Shown here in pieces: positions 8,418-17,536 of a DNA stretch of 64,000 nucleotides; position 1 is the first letter of the stretch; each line of letters begins with the position of its first letter. Location: contig NZ_LMUH01000006.1 of NCBI RefSeq assembly GCF_009766105.1, forward strand, positions 124,001 through 188,000. The letters run 5' to 3'. The position numbers and the translations under genes are program-made. Source of the stretch: Granulicella sp. S156 (GTDB taxonomy: Bacteria > Acidobacteriota > Terriglobia > Terriglobales > Acidobacteriaceae). Under the pieces are notes generated by a model. It was not told the DNA's origin and did no database searches. It worked only from the letters and a program-made list of their open reading frames with translations.

Positions 8418-9005
8418 TTAGCGAGCGGAATTTACCAGTATGGATTTGAAACCCGTGAAGTTCACTCTGCACGCCGATTCTGGGGAGGGGTGCCAGGTTG
8501 AGCCATCCGCATAGTCGATCTGGGTGATCTCGGCCCACTGCACGAAACCCACGGTCTGGGGATATATCTCTGAGTGAAAAGATGTTGCCGCTATCTTCGC
8601 ATGGGTCATCAACTCGAAGCTCTCCGCTACGGGGTCATCGTTTACGGGGTTAGTGTTGACAAGCATCACGTGCGGACCTTTCGGTGATCCATACACCGTG
8701 ACATGCACCTTCAACAGCTTCGCCGAAGCCATCGACCCGTCGAACGACAGATCAAGATGCGGTGCTTTCTCCGGTGGACGGGTTGATTCCACAGGACTGT
8801 TAAGCTCCACTGCACCATTCGGTTGCTGATTCTGGAGTGGATTCTTTGACAGGAGTGTGGCAGAGGATGGCCATGCCTGATGTCCGAGAAACCCTATTGG
8901 GCACTTTCCGGTCACAAGAATCACATTGGAAGCGATTGGCTTATCTTGCCCGGGCAGCACACACGCTGCGGAGAGTAGAAGAGCAACGGTAAGAAGGCTG
9001 CGCAT
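8418..9005 (-). CDS. Secreted protein of unknown function
   Basis: 195 residues with a signal peptide (MRSLLTVALLLSAACVLPGQ) and GAGGTGG just before the ATG at 9003-9005. The mature part looks beta-rich, with patterns such as HLDLSFDGSMASAKLLKVHVTVYG and WAEITQIDYADGSTW. Two cysteines are present (KCPIG, SACRV). It ends 19 bases before ctaB, so it may head the same transcript. I do not recognise the family. Confidence 0.72.
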   Translation of the reverse strand: MRSLLTVALLLSAACVLPGQDKPIASNVILVTGKCPIGFLGHQAWPSSATLLSKNPLQNQQPNGAVELNSPVESTRPPEKAPHLDLSFDGSMASAKLLKVHVTVYGSPKGPHVMLVNTNPVNDDPVAESFELMTHAKIAATSFHSEIYPQTVGFVQWAEITQIDYADGSTWHPSPESACRVNFTGFKSILVNSAR

Positions 9006-9123
9006 AATCCACCTCGGTTCGTCCTATGGCTACGTTCTAGATGCCTGCACCAACAATCTATACCCGCGTCTCCATGGGGCTCAACTCTCGAAGGCATGGG
9101 TTACAAGGGTTTGGACGGATCTC

Positions 9124-10275
9124 TCAGGCAGATGGTATCGTCAGCTTCGCAATGGTCGCCAACTGCATAAAGCTGGTCCCTTCGTAGATCTTCCCGATCT
9201 TGGCATCGCGATATAGCTTCTCGACGGGGTAGTCCTTTACAAAGCCAGCCCCACCAAAGACCTCGACGGCCAGTGACGCAGTCCGCTCGGCAACTTCGCT
9301 GGCAAACAGCTTGGCCATCGCGGCCTCCTTCAGATACTCTGCACCGGAGTCCTTAAGGCGTGCGGCGTTATAGACCATGAGCCGCGCGGCTTCCACATCC
9401 ATCGCCATGCGCGCGAGTTGGAACTGCATGGCCTGGAACTCGGCGAGCGGCTTGCCGAACTGCTTGCGCTCACGGGCGTAACGAGCGGCGTGTCGCCACG
9501 CTCCCGAGGCCAATCCCACAAGCTGGGCGCCTATTCCGATGCGGCCCTCGTTCAGTGTCTCGATGGCGATCTTGTACCCTTTGCCGGCCTCTCCAAGCAC
9601 GTTCCCCGCAGGCACACGGCAGTTGCTGAAGAGCAACTCGCAGGTGCTGCTGGCGCGGATGCCGAGCTTGTCCTCCTTGCGTCCCAGCGTGAAGCCGGGC
9701 GTGCCTTTCTCAACGAGGAAGCACGTAATGCCTTTGTATCCTGCGGCGGGATCGAGCGTGGCGAAGACAAGAAACAGTCCAGCCTCGACGGCATTGGTGA
9801 TCCACAGCTTCGAGCCGTTGAGCACATAGTCGCCATCTTCCTGCTTTGCTGCGCGGCATTGTAGGGCAAAGGCATCCGAGCCGCTGACCGCTTCGGAGAG
9901 CGCATAGGCTCCGGTAAGACTCTCGGCCAGCTTGGGCAGCCAGGCTTTCTTCTGGGCTTCGCTGGCCCAGCGCATCAAGGCGCTGATGACAAGCGTGTTC
10001 TGCACATCCACCAGCACGCCAACCGCGGGGTCGACGGCGGAGATCTCTTCGACCGCGAGCACGGCCTCGAACAGCGTTCCAGCCGCGCCGCCATACTGCT
10101 CCGGGACCTGAACGCCCATCAGTCCAAGCTCGAAGAGCTTACGCAGCAACTTCGGCTCAAACTTCTGTTCTTCGTCCATAGAGCGGACGAGCGGAGCGAT
10201 CTCAGTGCGCGCAAAGTCGCGGACTGTATCGCGGAAGAGGGTTTCGTCGGGGGAGAGTTGAGTGAGCGCAGGCAT
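9124..10275 (-). CDS. Acyl-CoA dehydrogenase
   Basis: 383 residues, normal length for a soluble FAD-dependent acyl-CoA dehydrogenase. Features in order: N-terminal helical domain with FARTEIAPLVRSMDE and PEQYGGAAG; middle beta domain with AYALSEAVSGSDAFALQCRA and LNGSKLWITNA; C-terminal domain with RERKQFGKPLAEFQAMQF and VFGGAGFVKDYPVEKLYRDAKIGKIYEGTS. Glu365 in YEGTS is at the catalytic-base position of short- and branched-chain members. It desaturates acyl-CoA at C2-C3 in fatty-acid or branched amino-acid breakdown. Exact substrate cannot be read. Confidence 0.95.
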   Translation of the reverse strand: MPALTQLSPDETLFRDTVRDFARTEIAPLVRSMDEEQKFEPKLLRKLFELGLMGVQVPEQYGGAAGTLFEAVLAVEEISAVDPAVGVLVDVQNTLVISALMRWASEAQKKAWLPKLAESLTGAYALSEAVSGSDAFALQCRAAKQEDGDYVLNGSKLWITNAVEAGLFLVFATLDPAAGYKGITCFLVEKGTPGFTLGRKEDKLGIRASSTCELLFSNCRVPAGNVLGEAGKGYKIAIETLNEGRIGIGAQLVGLASGAWRHAARYARERKQFGKPLAEFQAMQFQLARMAMDVEAARLMVYNAARLKDSGAEYLKEAAMAKLFASEVAERTASLAVEVFGGAGFVKDYPVEKLYRDAKIGKIYEGTSFMQLATIAKLTIPSA

Positions 10276-10394
10276 AGGCTTAGGGGCGACTGGAAAGTGT
10301 AGCGCACCCGCCCTGGTTCACGCGCCCGGATTGCAGCAGGGCGCGTTCCCGGACTATACTGCACGCATCGGCACAGCTGGCGCTTCTTCTCGCC

Positions 10395-11375
10395 GTGCCG
10401 CGGGTGAGGTTCGTCTTCAGCAGCGAAAGCGTGAAGGATGTCCAGCTCGGAAGTGGAGGGCCGCCTGGCCAGTATTTGGGTGCGGCTGGATGGCGTGCGG
10501 TAACGCGCGTCCTCCGAAGTTGCCGGAGTGCGACGGGTGGGGCTGTCGCGGATCTGGTCAACGTAATTTTCCCATCGGATTGCCGTGTCTGTGGAGCACC
10601 GATGGTTGCGCTTTCCAAAGCGCAGGTTTGCGAGTCGTGCGTTGCGCGTGTGGGAGCGCAAACCGACGTGCTGTGCAGTCGCTGCGGCGATGCCATGGGC
10701 ATGGAGTCGGCACGGTTTGCCGCCGGCATGGGAATGACAGAATGCACAATGTGCAGGCTGGCTCCTCCAGAGTTTGCGAAGGCTGTAGCCTTTGCCGTCT
10801 ATGACGATGAGGTGCGCGAGATGCTGCACCTGCTCAAGTTCAACGGAATGCGGCGCATAGCCGACCATGTGTTGGGCGACGGCATGGCTGCTGCGATCCT
10901 GAAACTCGAAGACGAAGCCGCGAGCGAACTCACCGTCGTACCGGTGCCGCTGTTTGCCAGCCGTCAGCGCAGCCGTGGGTTCAATCAGGCGCAGGTATTG
11001 GCCGAGGCCGGCATTGCTAAGCTGCGGCGGTTGCGCCCCTCCTGGAAGCTGCAGATGCGGCCAGACGTTCTCTGCCGTGTCCGCGATACGCGTCCGCTGT
11101 TTGTTCTCGATCCGGGTACTCGCCGGAAGAGCCTCCGCGGTGCCTTTCGCGTCGAGCCTGCAGATGCCATTCGCGGGCGCGAAGTCTTGCTTGTCGACGA
11201 CATCCTGACCACCGGCGCAACGGCGCGTGAGTGCTCGCGGGTGCTGATGCGGGCAGGCGCGGCGAAGGTCTGGGTGGCGACGATGGCCAGAGCGCAGGCG
11301 GAGAGCGTCCGCGTTCGAGCGGACAGTGGATCGAATGTGGCTCGCTGGGACATGGGTGCCGTGAAGAGTTTTTGA
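10395..11375 (+). CDS. comF: ComF family phosphoribosyltransferase-like protein
   Basis: The C-terminal PRT domain is clear: VVPVPLFASRQRSRGFNQAQ, and REVLLVDDILTTGATARECS, the PRPP-binding loop. Before it are zinc-finger cysteines (FPSDCRVCG, CESC, CSRCGDAM, CTMC). ComF proteins take part in DNA uptake during transformation. The given start is a GTG with about 60 residues ahead of the zinc finger, longer than usual; GTG or TTG codons nearer 10431 or 10476 are alternatives, so the start is uncertain. Confidence 0.88.
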   Translation: MPRVRFVFSSESVKDVQLGSGGPPGQYLGAAGWRAVTRVLRSCRSATGGAVADLVNVIFPSDCRVCGAPMVALSKAQVCESCVARVGAQTDVLCSRCGDAMGMESARFAAGMGMTECTMCRLAPPEFAKAVAFAVYDDEVREMLHLLKFNGMRRIADHVLGDGMAAAILKLEDEAASELTVVPVPLFASRQRSRGFNQAQVLAEAGIAKLRRLRPSWKLQMRPDVLCRVRDTRPLFVLDPGTRRKSLRGAFRVEPADAIRGREVLLVDDILTTGATARECSRVLMRAGAAKVWVATMARAQAESVRVRADSGSNVARWDMGAVKSF

Positions 11376-11460
11376 TGAAACATTTTTGAACCTTTGATGG
11401 AGCAGTGAGCAGCAAGTAGTAGCAGTGGCTTTGAGCGATACATCAACCTGGAGGGCAGGA

Positions 11461-12114
11461 ATGCAGGCTGGGAAAATGAGGGGAAAGCGTACAGGCAGCA
11501 GACATCACAACACTCACCCGGTGCCGGGCACAGCTCGCGCCGAGGCGATCGACATACGCATGGGTGTCTTTCGGCAGCCGGCGATGCAGACGCCAGTGCT
11601 CGTGCTGAATGCCAGCTATGAGCCCATCAACATCTGCGGCGCTCGGCGGGCGCTCGTATTGGTGCTCAAGGGGGTCGCTCGCACGGAAGAAGAGCAGGGC
11701 AGTGTTCTGCACTCGCATCGCGTCAACATCCAGATGCCCAGCGTCATCCGGCTGTTGGAGTACCGCCGCATCCCGCACCAAACCCGCGCGCTGAGCCGCA
11801 AAAACATCCTGCTGCGTGACCGCAATACCTGCCAATATTGTCAAACCGTACTCACGGCTGCAGAGCTGACGCTGGACCATGTAATCCCGCGCTGCCGCGG
11901 AGGCTTGTCGACGTGGGAGAACCTCGTCGCCTGCTGCCGCGACTGCAACCGTCGCAAGGGCAGCCAGATGCTGCACGAGTTGACCGACATGCGTCTGCTG
12001 CGCGAGCCGCGTCCGTTCTCGCTGCATACCAGCCGCCACATCATGCGCATGATCGGCAGCGCCGATGCCAACTGGCGCAAGTATCTGTACTTCGAGTCGG
12101 ATCAGGCCGCGTAA
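11461..12114 (+). CDS. HNH endonuclease family protein
   Basis: 217 residues from the ATG at 11461, chosen because GGAGG lies 6 bases upstream; a GTG at 11425 lacks this. The N-terminal part ([28 protein letters not shown]) is typical of a widespread HNH family. The nuclease core follows: [33 protein letters not shown], with four zinc cysteines and the HNH His/Asn. Members are often annotated as HNH endonucleases, and their physiological substrate is unknown. It follows comF by 85 bases on the same strand and converges on the gene at 12287. Confidence 0.92.
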   Translation: MQAGKMRGKRTGSRHHNTHPVPGTARAEAIDIRMGVFRQPAMQTPVLVLNASYEPINICGARRALVLVLKGVARTEEEQGSVLHSHRVNIQMPSVIRLLEYRRIPHQTRALSRKNILLRDRNTCQYCQTVLTAAELTLDHVIPRCRGGLSTWENLVACCRDCNRRKGSQMLHELTDMRLLREPRPFSLHTSRHIMRMIGSADANWRKYLYFESDQAA

Positions 12115-12142
12115 CGCTGTTGCCGTTGTCTTTTGTTTTGTA

Positions 12143-12279
12143 GTTGTTTGTTTTTCGCCGTCATCCTGAGCCGTAGGCGAAGGACCCCCGTATTCGTGCT
12201 GCCACAGGTGCATCCGTGGCACTCCAGAATGCGGGGGTCCTTCAGCTTCGCTTCAGGATGACGGCGAAAAACAAACAAC
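12143..12279. repeat. Long imperfect palindrome, intergenic repeat and likely bidirectional terminator
   Basis: The outer arms 12143-12169 and 12253-12279 match across about 27 bases (GTTGTTTGTTTTTCGCCGTC then ATCCTGA). After a short asymmetric part the inner arms GGACCCCC / GGGGGTCC pair. An inner TGCCAC / GTGGCA hairpin caps the structure. It fills the gap between convergent genes ending at 12114 and 12287, with T-runs on the outer flank for both directions, so it may end both transcripts. The CGTCATCCTGAG / GAAGGACCCCCG core looks like a dispersed acidobacterial repeat. Confidence 0.8.
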
Positions 12280-12286
12280 GACCACC

Positions 12287-13135
12287 CTACTGTTTCGGCG
12301 GCGCATCCTTCGGCTTCGAATCCGTATCGCTGGGAATCTCTTCGCCGTTGTACTTGATGATGATGTTGGTGTGGAAGCGTTTGTAGTCGGTGTAGTGAAT
12401 GATCGTGCGCACGTGGACATCCTGTGACAGCGCGCCCTGTTGTGCGGCGAAGTGCAGGTTGCCCTCGGCCTTGGTGTAGGTGGGGAACCAGTACTTGTCG
12501 TCGATCTGCTGGTAGTAGGTAGTAAACGGCGGCGAAAGATCTTCGTGGCCCTTGCGCATGTCCTGCGGTACGCTCATGCCGTTCACCAGGACGATCTCAA
12601 GGTCCTGCTGGTCGACCCAGACTTTGCCCTGGAAGTAGCGGTGGCCCTTCTCCAGCACCTTGGGTTTGACATCGAGAACATAGGTGTCGAGCTCGTCCAC
12701 CTTTTGTCTGCCGAGATAGTTGATGTCGTACTGCGGCAGCTCCGGCGCGGTCAGGACGAAGGGCAGGCGCTTCTCGATGTCCTTGAAGTCGTTCTCGGTC
12801 ATGATGACGCGTTCGATGGTGTTCTGCGGCGCGAAGACGACGTGTTCCTGGCGTTTGCCGTCCTTGTCGAAGGTGATGTCGGTGACCTGGTGGTACTCAC
12901 CGTCGGGACGGTTGGTGTCGTCGGAGATGGTGTTGAACTTGACCTCCTGACGGAAGGTATAGTCCTCGCGAGCCGCGGCGAACTCGCTTTCGCGCGCGCC
13001 CATCTTCTCGATGATCTGCGCGACAGTCATGCCTGCAGGCTGTGCGGGGTCGAGCGGTCCAAAGCCCGACTGGGCAAAGGCCGGCGCGGCGAGGAGGACG
13101 ATTGCGGCGAAAAAGAGGGGCTTGGAGAGGGACAT
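12287..13135 (-). CDS. Exported LolA/RseB-like outer-membrane lipoprotein-sorting family protein
   Basis: 282 residues with a signal peptide (MSLSKPLFFAAIVLLAAPAFAQ). The mature part has the half-barrel pattern of LolA/LolB/RseB-like proteins: IIEKMGARESEFAAAREDYTF, YDINYLGRQKVDELDTYVLDVKPK, KVWVDQQDLEIVLVNG and KYWFPTYTKAEG. These are mostly periplasmic lipid-binding or lipoprotein-handling folds. A Pro/Lys-rich tail ends it. The specific role is unknown. It converges with the HNH gene across the palindrome at 12143-12279. Confidence 0.72.
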   Translation of the reverse strand: MSLSKPLFFAAIVLLAAPAFAQSGFGPLDPAQPAGMTVAQIIEKMGARESEFAAAREDYTFRQEVKFNTISDDTNRPDGEYHQVTDITFDKDGKRQEHVVFAPQNTIERVIMTENDFKDIEKRLPFVLTAPELPQYDINYLGRQKVDELDTYVLDVKPKVLEKGHRYFQGKVWVDQQDLEIVLVNGMSVPQDMRKGHEDLSPPFTTYYQQIDDKYWFPTYTKAEGNLHFAAQQGALSQDVHVRTIIHYTDYKRFHTNIIIKYNGEEIPSDTDSKPKDAPPKQ

Positions 13136-13212
13136 GGCTTCTACAACAGGATAGACGGGCTGGGGCCGCGAAAGGTTCAGAGGCGGATTGGTGGCTATGC
13201 GAAAGGGTTCCT

Positions 13213-15039
13213 CTAACGTGCAGCAGCCTGTGCACCGCTGTTCGGCGTGGCTGGCAGCGGAAGATCGTCGCGTACCTCCAGATCGAGCAAATGGTTATCC
13301 TCCGGTTTATACGCCACAATCGCTGGATGCCCGGTTAGATGATGGCAGGTCGTGAAGTGGTCTTCGCCCCACCAGAAGCTGTCGGAGAAGCCAACCATAA
13401 ACCGCCCGTCCGACTTAAACGTCAGTGGCGGTGATCCCGGCTTATCATGAGTCAGCGTCAGCGTCAGTGGTGTCGTTCCCGGCCCACTACCGCACGTAAG
13501 CTCCGTCAACGTGCCTCGTTCCACCTTCGTCCCGGCTGGCATCTCCAGGGCAAGGGCCACGCCATCGCCTCTATCGCTCACCGGCACATCATTCCAGAGG
13601 TCAACGGCCTCGTTGTGATCCGGCCCACTCCACCGCTCCGCCACAAAGCGCGAGAACTGCGCCGCAAGCGCGGGCTGCTTCCCGTTCAATAGAATCCGGC
13701 CTGTCAGGATGTGATACCCGGCCCGCCACGGCTCCAGTTGCTCTGCCTTACGCACATCGTTGTACGCCTTCGTCATCTGGCCCAGCCGCCACTCCACCAA
13801 CCCCATCTCGACATATGCCGGTGCAAACTCAGGGGATAGCTCGATCACATGCTGCAAGGTGCCCTGCATCGCCTGAAGCTGTTGTGGCGACATCGCACGG
13901 AGCGGCGTTCCCGACATCGCCAGAGCAAACACGGAATGCGCTCTTGTAGGATCGAGATCCACCGCCTGTTGCCACTCCTTTACAGCCTCGGCGTCCTTCC
14001 CCTCTCGAAACTCGAGAAACCCTAACTCCTCATGCGCGCCTGCAAGCTTAGGATCGAGCGCCAGTGCCTTCTCTATCCGCGCCCGCCCCAACGTAGACTC
14101 ATAGGCGCCGATCTGAAAGCAACCCAGCTCATACTCTGTCTCAGCAGGAGTCAGTTTGCGATCAGGAAACGAGTTCGCATCCACCTTCGGGTCCGCAGGC
14201 AGTACGCCCGCTTGAAAGGTAAGCCTCTGGAGGTAGGTGGCGAGGGCTTGGCCAAAGGCGTGAGGATCTCCAAAGGCATCCTGGAAGGCCTCCTTCTCCG
14301 GTACGCCGTCCTGCAGCTTCTTGAAGAACACAATTAGCTTGGCGCCGCGATCCATATCCTTGCCAAACATCATGAAATGCACCATAGCCCACGCCTCGGC
14401 GTAGAACAGGTTAGCCTCCCTATCGTCGCGAATCCACTTCTGGTCATTCGCCGGATTCAGCATCTCGGTCACCGGCAACAAAGTCTCATGCTGCAATGCA
14501 GCCATTCGTAGCGATGGAGCTCCTATCAGCGTACGACCGTGCTCAAAACGCGTATAGCCGTAGAGCTCGGCGATCCCTTCGTCCAGCCAGAGAGGTAGCC
14601 AGTGAGCGCGCGCATGCAGGATGCTGTGCGTGTACTCATGGAAGACGACCACCTGGTTCTGGTCTCCCCATGTATCCAGGCGCACCGTCGCAAACTGCTT
14701 CTCCCATCCACGATGGAACTCTCCGGCAACATTGCCATTGGTTCTCTTCCACTCATTTGGCTCCAGTGTCTTGAAGGTGCTCTCGTCACGTGCTGCGACG
14801 ATCGTCAGCGGCGCTCCCGCTCCAATCGCAGGATCGTTGAACTGCAGTACGAATACATAACGCATCTGCTCAAACTGCGCGGCCATAGCCCTGCCTTGCT
14901 GCGCACTTCCATCCGTCAGCACGCGGAAGTGCGGGCTACGCACCTCTGTCCACGTTGATTCAGCCTCTGCCTCTTGGGCAAAGACGAACAAGGCAAAGAG
15001 AACACTCCAGAGGAGCTTGTTGGATTTCGAGGGGTGCAT
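13213..15039 (-). CDS. Exported TPR protein with HExxH metallopeptidase-like domain
   Basis: 608 residues from the ATG at 15037-15039, with AGGAGA 9 bases upstream. A signal peptide ends near AEAES. Residues 30-280 resemble peptidase-MA-like/DUF1570 domains: SPHFRVLTDG, VVVFHEYTHSILH (HEYTH zinc motif), and WLDEGIAELYG supplying the distal Glu. Residues 300-470 hold tetratricopeptide repeats (e.g. AHEELGFLEFREGKDAEAVKEWQQAVDLDP). A beta-type C-terminal domain follows. Likely a periplasmic zinc protease or protease-derived scaffold; substrate unknown. Confidence 0.8.
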   Translation of the reverse strand: MHPSKSNKLLWSVLFALFVFAQEAEAESTWTEVRSPHFRVLTDGSAQQGRAMAAQFEQMRYVFVLQFNDPAIGAGAPLTIVAARDESTFKTLEPNEWKRTNGNVAGEFHRGWEKQFATVRLDTWGDQNQVVVFHEYTHSILHARAHWLPLWLDEGIAELYGYTRFEHGRTLIGAPSLRMAALQHETLLPVTEMLNPANDQKWIRDDREANLFYAEAWAMVHFMMFGKDMDRGAKLIVFFKKLQDGVPEKEAFQDAFGDPHAFGQALATYLQRLTFQAGVLPADPKVDANSFPDRKLTPAETEYELGCFQIGAYESTLGRARIEKALALDPKLAGAHEELGFLEFREGKDAEAVKEWQQAVDLDPTRAHSVFALAMSGTPLRAMSPQQLQAMQGTLQHVIELSPEFAPAYVEMGLVEWRLGQMTKAYNDVRKAEQLEPWRAGYHILTGRILLNGKQPALAAQFSRFVAERWSGPDHNEAVDLWNDVPVSDRGDGVALALEMPAGTKVERGTLTELTCGSGPGTTPLTLTLTHDKPGSPPLTFKSDGRFMVGFSDSFWWGEDHFTTCHHLTGHPAIVAYKPEDNHLLDLEVRDDLPLPATPNSGAQAAAR

Positions 15040-15139
15040 GCGAGCTATTCTCCTCGTGCGTTATGGGGGCGTCAAGAACCTCTTTCAAGCCCGCCCGATG
15101 ACCCTCACCCGGGTGCCCATCTTCGACGCGCGTTCTTTG

Positions 15140-15188
15140 CCCACCTTAGGCGCGATGAGGCCACGCCGAAGGTGGGGCACCCGGATTG
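15140..15188. repeat. 49-bp palindromic repeat, family B, copy 1
   Basis: It contains CCCACCTTAGGCGC and GCCGAAGGTGGG as near-complementary arms followed by GCACCCGGATTG. It matches 22592-22640 at about 44 of 49 positions. An upstream CCCGGGTGCCCATCTTCG at 15109-15126 can also pair with its 3' half. It lies just ahead of the S9 peptidase gene. The fragment GCGGATTGGTGGCTATGCGAAAGGGTT near 13184-13210 resembles the flank that follows this copy. Confidence 0.8.
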
Positions 15189-15218
15189 GTAGCTATGCAA
15201 AAGAGTTAGACTGGCGCG

Positions 15219-17522
15219 ATGAGATTCCGTACGATTTTGGCCCTCGGCCTACTGGCCGGGCTCACCGGCGCGGCAAGCGCACAGACGGCGAATTCAACAG
15301 CCAAGCGACCGATCACCTTCGCCGACCTTCAGGCAATGAAGCGCATCAGTGATCCTCAGATCTCGCCCAGCGGCAAGTGGGTGCTGTTCTCCGTAACGGA
15401 CGTCTCGCTCGAAAAGAACACCAAGACCAACCACCTGTGGGTAGTGCCGATAGCAGGCGGCAAAGAAGTCCAGCTCACCAGGGGCACAGGTGAGAGCAAC
15501 GGCCGCTTCTCGCCCGACGGCAAGAGCGTGATGTACTCCAGCGATCAAGGCGGCAGCGGACAGATCTGGGTAGCCTCCTGGGACGATGGCACAGGTACGA
15601 TCGCTTCCGGACGGCCGGTGACGAACCTGGAAACCGAAGCCGACGGCGCAATCTGGGCTCCCGACAGCATGCACTTCCTGTTCGTCTCGAATGTGTATCC
15701 GGAGTGCGAGAGCAGGAAAGATGGCCCCGCTCGATTTGAAGAAGAAGCCCAGTGCAACGCGGAGAAAGATGCCGCCGCCGCAAAGAACCCGGTGAAGGCG
15801 CAGATCTTCGACCATCTGCTCTACCGCCATTGGAACGCCTATCAAGGCGCAAAGCATTCGCACATCTTTTATGCCAGCACGACTGGCGGCGCGCCGAAAG
15901 ACCTGACGCCCGCAAGCGTGATCGGAGACCACGAGGCTCCCACGTTCTCACTGGGAGGCCCGCTGGGCTATGCGATCTCGCCCGACGGCAAGGAAGTCGC
16001 CTACGTCGTAAACCGCGAAGAGGTTCCGGCAGCTTCGACCAACAACGACATCTATGTACTGCAGGTAGGCGCTGCACCCGCAACGGCCAAGAAGGTAAGC
16101 AGCAGCCCCGGCAGCGACGATGGCCCTGCATACTCACCCGATGGCAAGTGGCTCGCATGGCGCTCGCAGGCACGGAATGGATTTGAGTCGGATAAGTTCC
16201 GGCTGGTGGTAATGGATCGTGTCAGTGGTGCAATTAAGGACTTGATGCCGAAGTTTGATAACTGGGTAGATGAGTTCTTCTGGGATGGTTCGGGAAAGAT
16301 TTATTTTATGGCTGGAGATAAGGGTGAGGAACCTATCTTCAGCATCAACATTACCGGGGATGATCTACACAGATACGGCAAAGGTAGCGGTGAATGGAGT
16401 AGCGTTGCTCTTGTCGGACAGAATCTCGATACTTCCTTTGTTGGCGTGAGGATGACAGTTGATGCTCCAGCCGAAATTGTTTCGGCGAATTTATTTGAAA
16501 TGGACGATACAGCTCAACGAGTCATACCTGGGCATAACAGCATTCCCGCGAAGATTGTTACGAAACCAGTCGCGGCTATAAAACCGCTTACTTCTCTCAA
16601 TGATTCTTTGATTTCACAACTTGATCTTTCGAAGATGGAGCCCTTCTGGTTTACAGGCGCGGCGGACACAAAGGTCGAAGGCTTTATCATCCGTCCACCG
16701 AACTTCGACCTTGCGAAGAAATATCCGCTGAAGTTCCTGATGCACGGCGGCCCCCAGACCGCGTGGGGCGATGCCTGGAGCTATCGCTGGAACCCCGAGC
16801 TCTTCGCGGCGAACGGCTATGTCGTCGTGATGATCAATCGTCGTGGCTCCACGGGCTATGGGCAGAAGTTCGTCGATGAGATCTCGGGCGACTGGGGAGG
16901 CAAGGCGTTCGTTGACCTGATGAAGGGGCTCGACTACGCGGAGCAGAAGTATCCGTTCATCGACAAAGACCGCGAGTGCGCGCTGGGCGCGAGCTACGGT
17001 GGTTTTATGGCGAACTGGGTGCTCACCCACACCAATCGATTCAAGTGCGTCGTGACGCACGACGGCATGTACAACCCGCAGAGTGCCTACGGAACTACCG
17101 AAGAACTCTGGTTCAACGAGTGGGAGTTCCGGCCCACAGCATCCAACGGCATGGTCGAGCAGACCAAGGCCGCGCATCCGTGGGACTACTTCGACCAGAC
17201 CAACGACCAGGACCCCTTCCGCAAGTGGTCTCCGATGCTGCACATCAAGGACGCACACACTCCGACGCTCATCATCCACAGCCAGCGCGACTACCGGCTC
17301 GATGTGAGCGAAGGTTTCCAGCTGTTTACCGCGCTGCAGCGGCTGGGTGTGCCATCGCGTATGCTCTACTTCCCGGACGAAGGGCACTGGGTGCTGAAAC
17401 CGCAGAACTCGCAGCTCTGGTACGAGACAGTGAACGACTGGTGTGACCGCTGGACGGGCACGAACAAGTACGCAAGTGCAGGGCCGGAGAAGAATCCGGC
17501 GGCTGTGAAAGATAAGCACTGA
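15219..17522 (+). CDS. S9 family serine peptidase (dipeptidyl/acylaminoacyl peptidase type)
   Basis: 767 residues with signal peptide (MRFRTILALGLLAGLTGAASA). Residues 25-430 form a beta-propeller with WD-like PD40 motifs (SPDGKSVMYSSDQ, SPDGKEVAYV, SPDGKWLAW). The C-terminal alpha/beta hydrolase has HGGPQTAWGDAW, nucleophile Ser592 in GASYGGFM, Asp691 in SQRDYRLD and His723 in DEGHWV. It should cleave small peptides in the periplasm. Bases about 16190-16640 are visibly richer in A/T-ending codons than the rest, as if this middle section came from another lineage. Confidence 0.95.
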   Translation: MRFRTILALGLLAGLTGAASAQTANSTAKRPITFADLQAMKRISDPQISPSGKWVLFSVTDVSLEKNTKTNHLWVVPIAGGKEVQLTRGTGESNGRFSPDGKSVMYSSDQGGSGQIWVASWDDGTGTIASGRPVTNLETEADGAIWAPDSMHFLFVSNVYPECESRKDGPARFEEEAQCNAEKDAAAAKNPVKAQIFDHLLYRHWNAYQGAKHSHIFYASTTGGAPKDLTPASVIGDHEAPTFSLGGPLGYAISPDGKEVAYVVNREEVPAASTNNDIYVLQVGAAPATAKKVSSSPGSDDGPAYSPDGKWLAWRSQARNGFESDKFRLVVMDRVSGAIKDLMPKFDNWVDEFFWDGSGKIYFMAGDKGEEPIFSINITGDDLHRYGKGSGEWSSVALVGQNLDTSFVGVRMTVDAPAEIVSANLFEMDDTAQRVIPGHNSIPAKIVTKPVAAIKPLTSLNDSLISQLDLSKMEPFWFTGAADTKVEGFIIRPPNFDLAKKYPLKFLMHGGPQTAWGDAWSYRWNPELFAANGYVVVMINRRGSTGYGQKFVDEISGDWGGKAFVDLMKGLDYAEQKYPFIDKDRECALGASYGGFMANWVLTHTNRFKCVVTHDGMYNPQSAYGTTEELWFNEWEFRPTASNGMVEQTKAAHPWDYFDQTNDQDPFRKWSPMLHIKDAHTPTLIIHSQRDYRLDVSEGFQLFTALQRLGVPSRMLYFPDEGHWVLKPQNSQLWYETVNDWCDRWTGTNKYASAGPEKNPAAVKDKH

Positions 17523-17536
17523 GGCGGGCGGACGCA

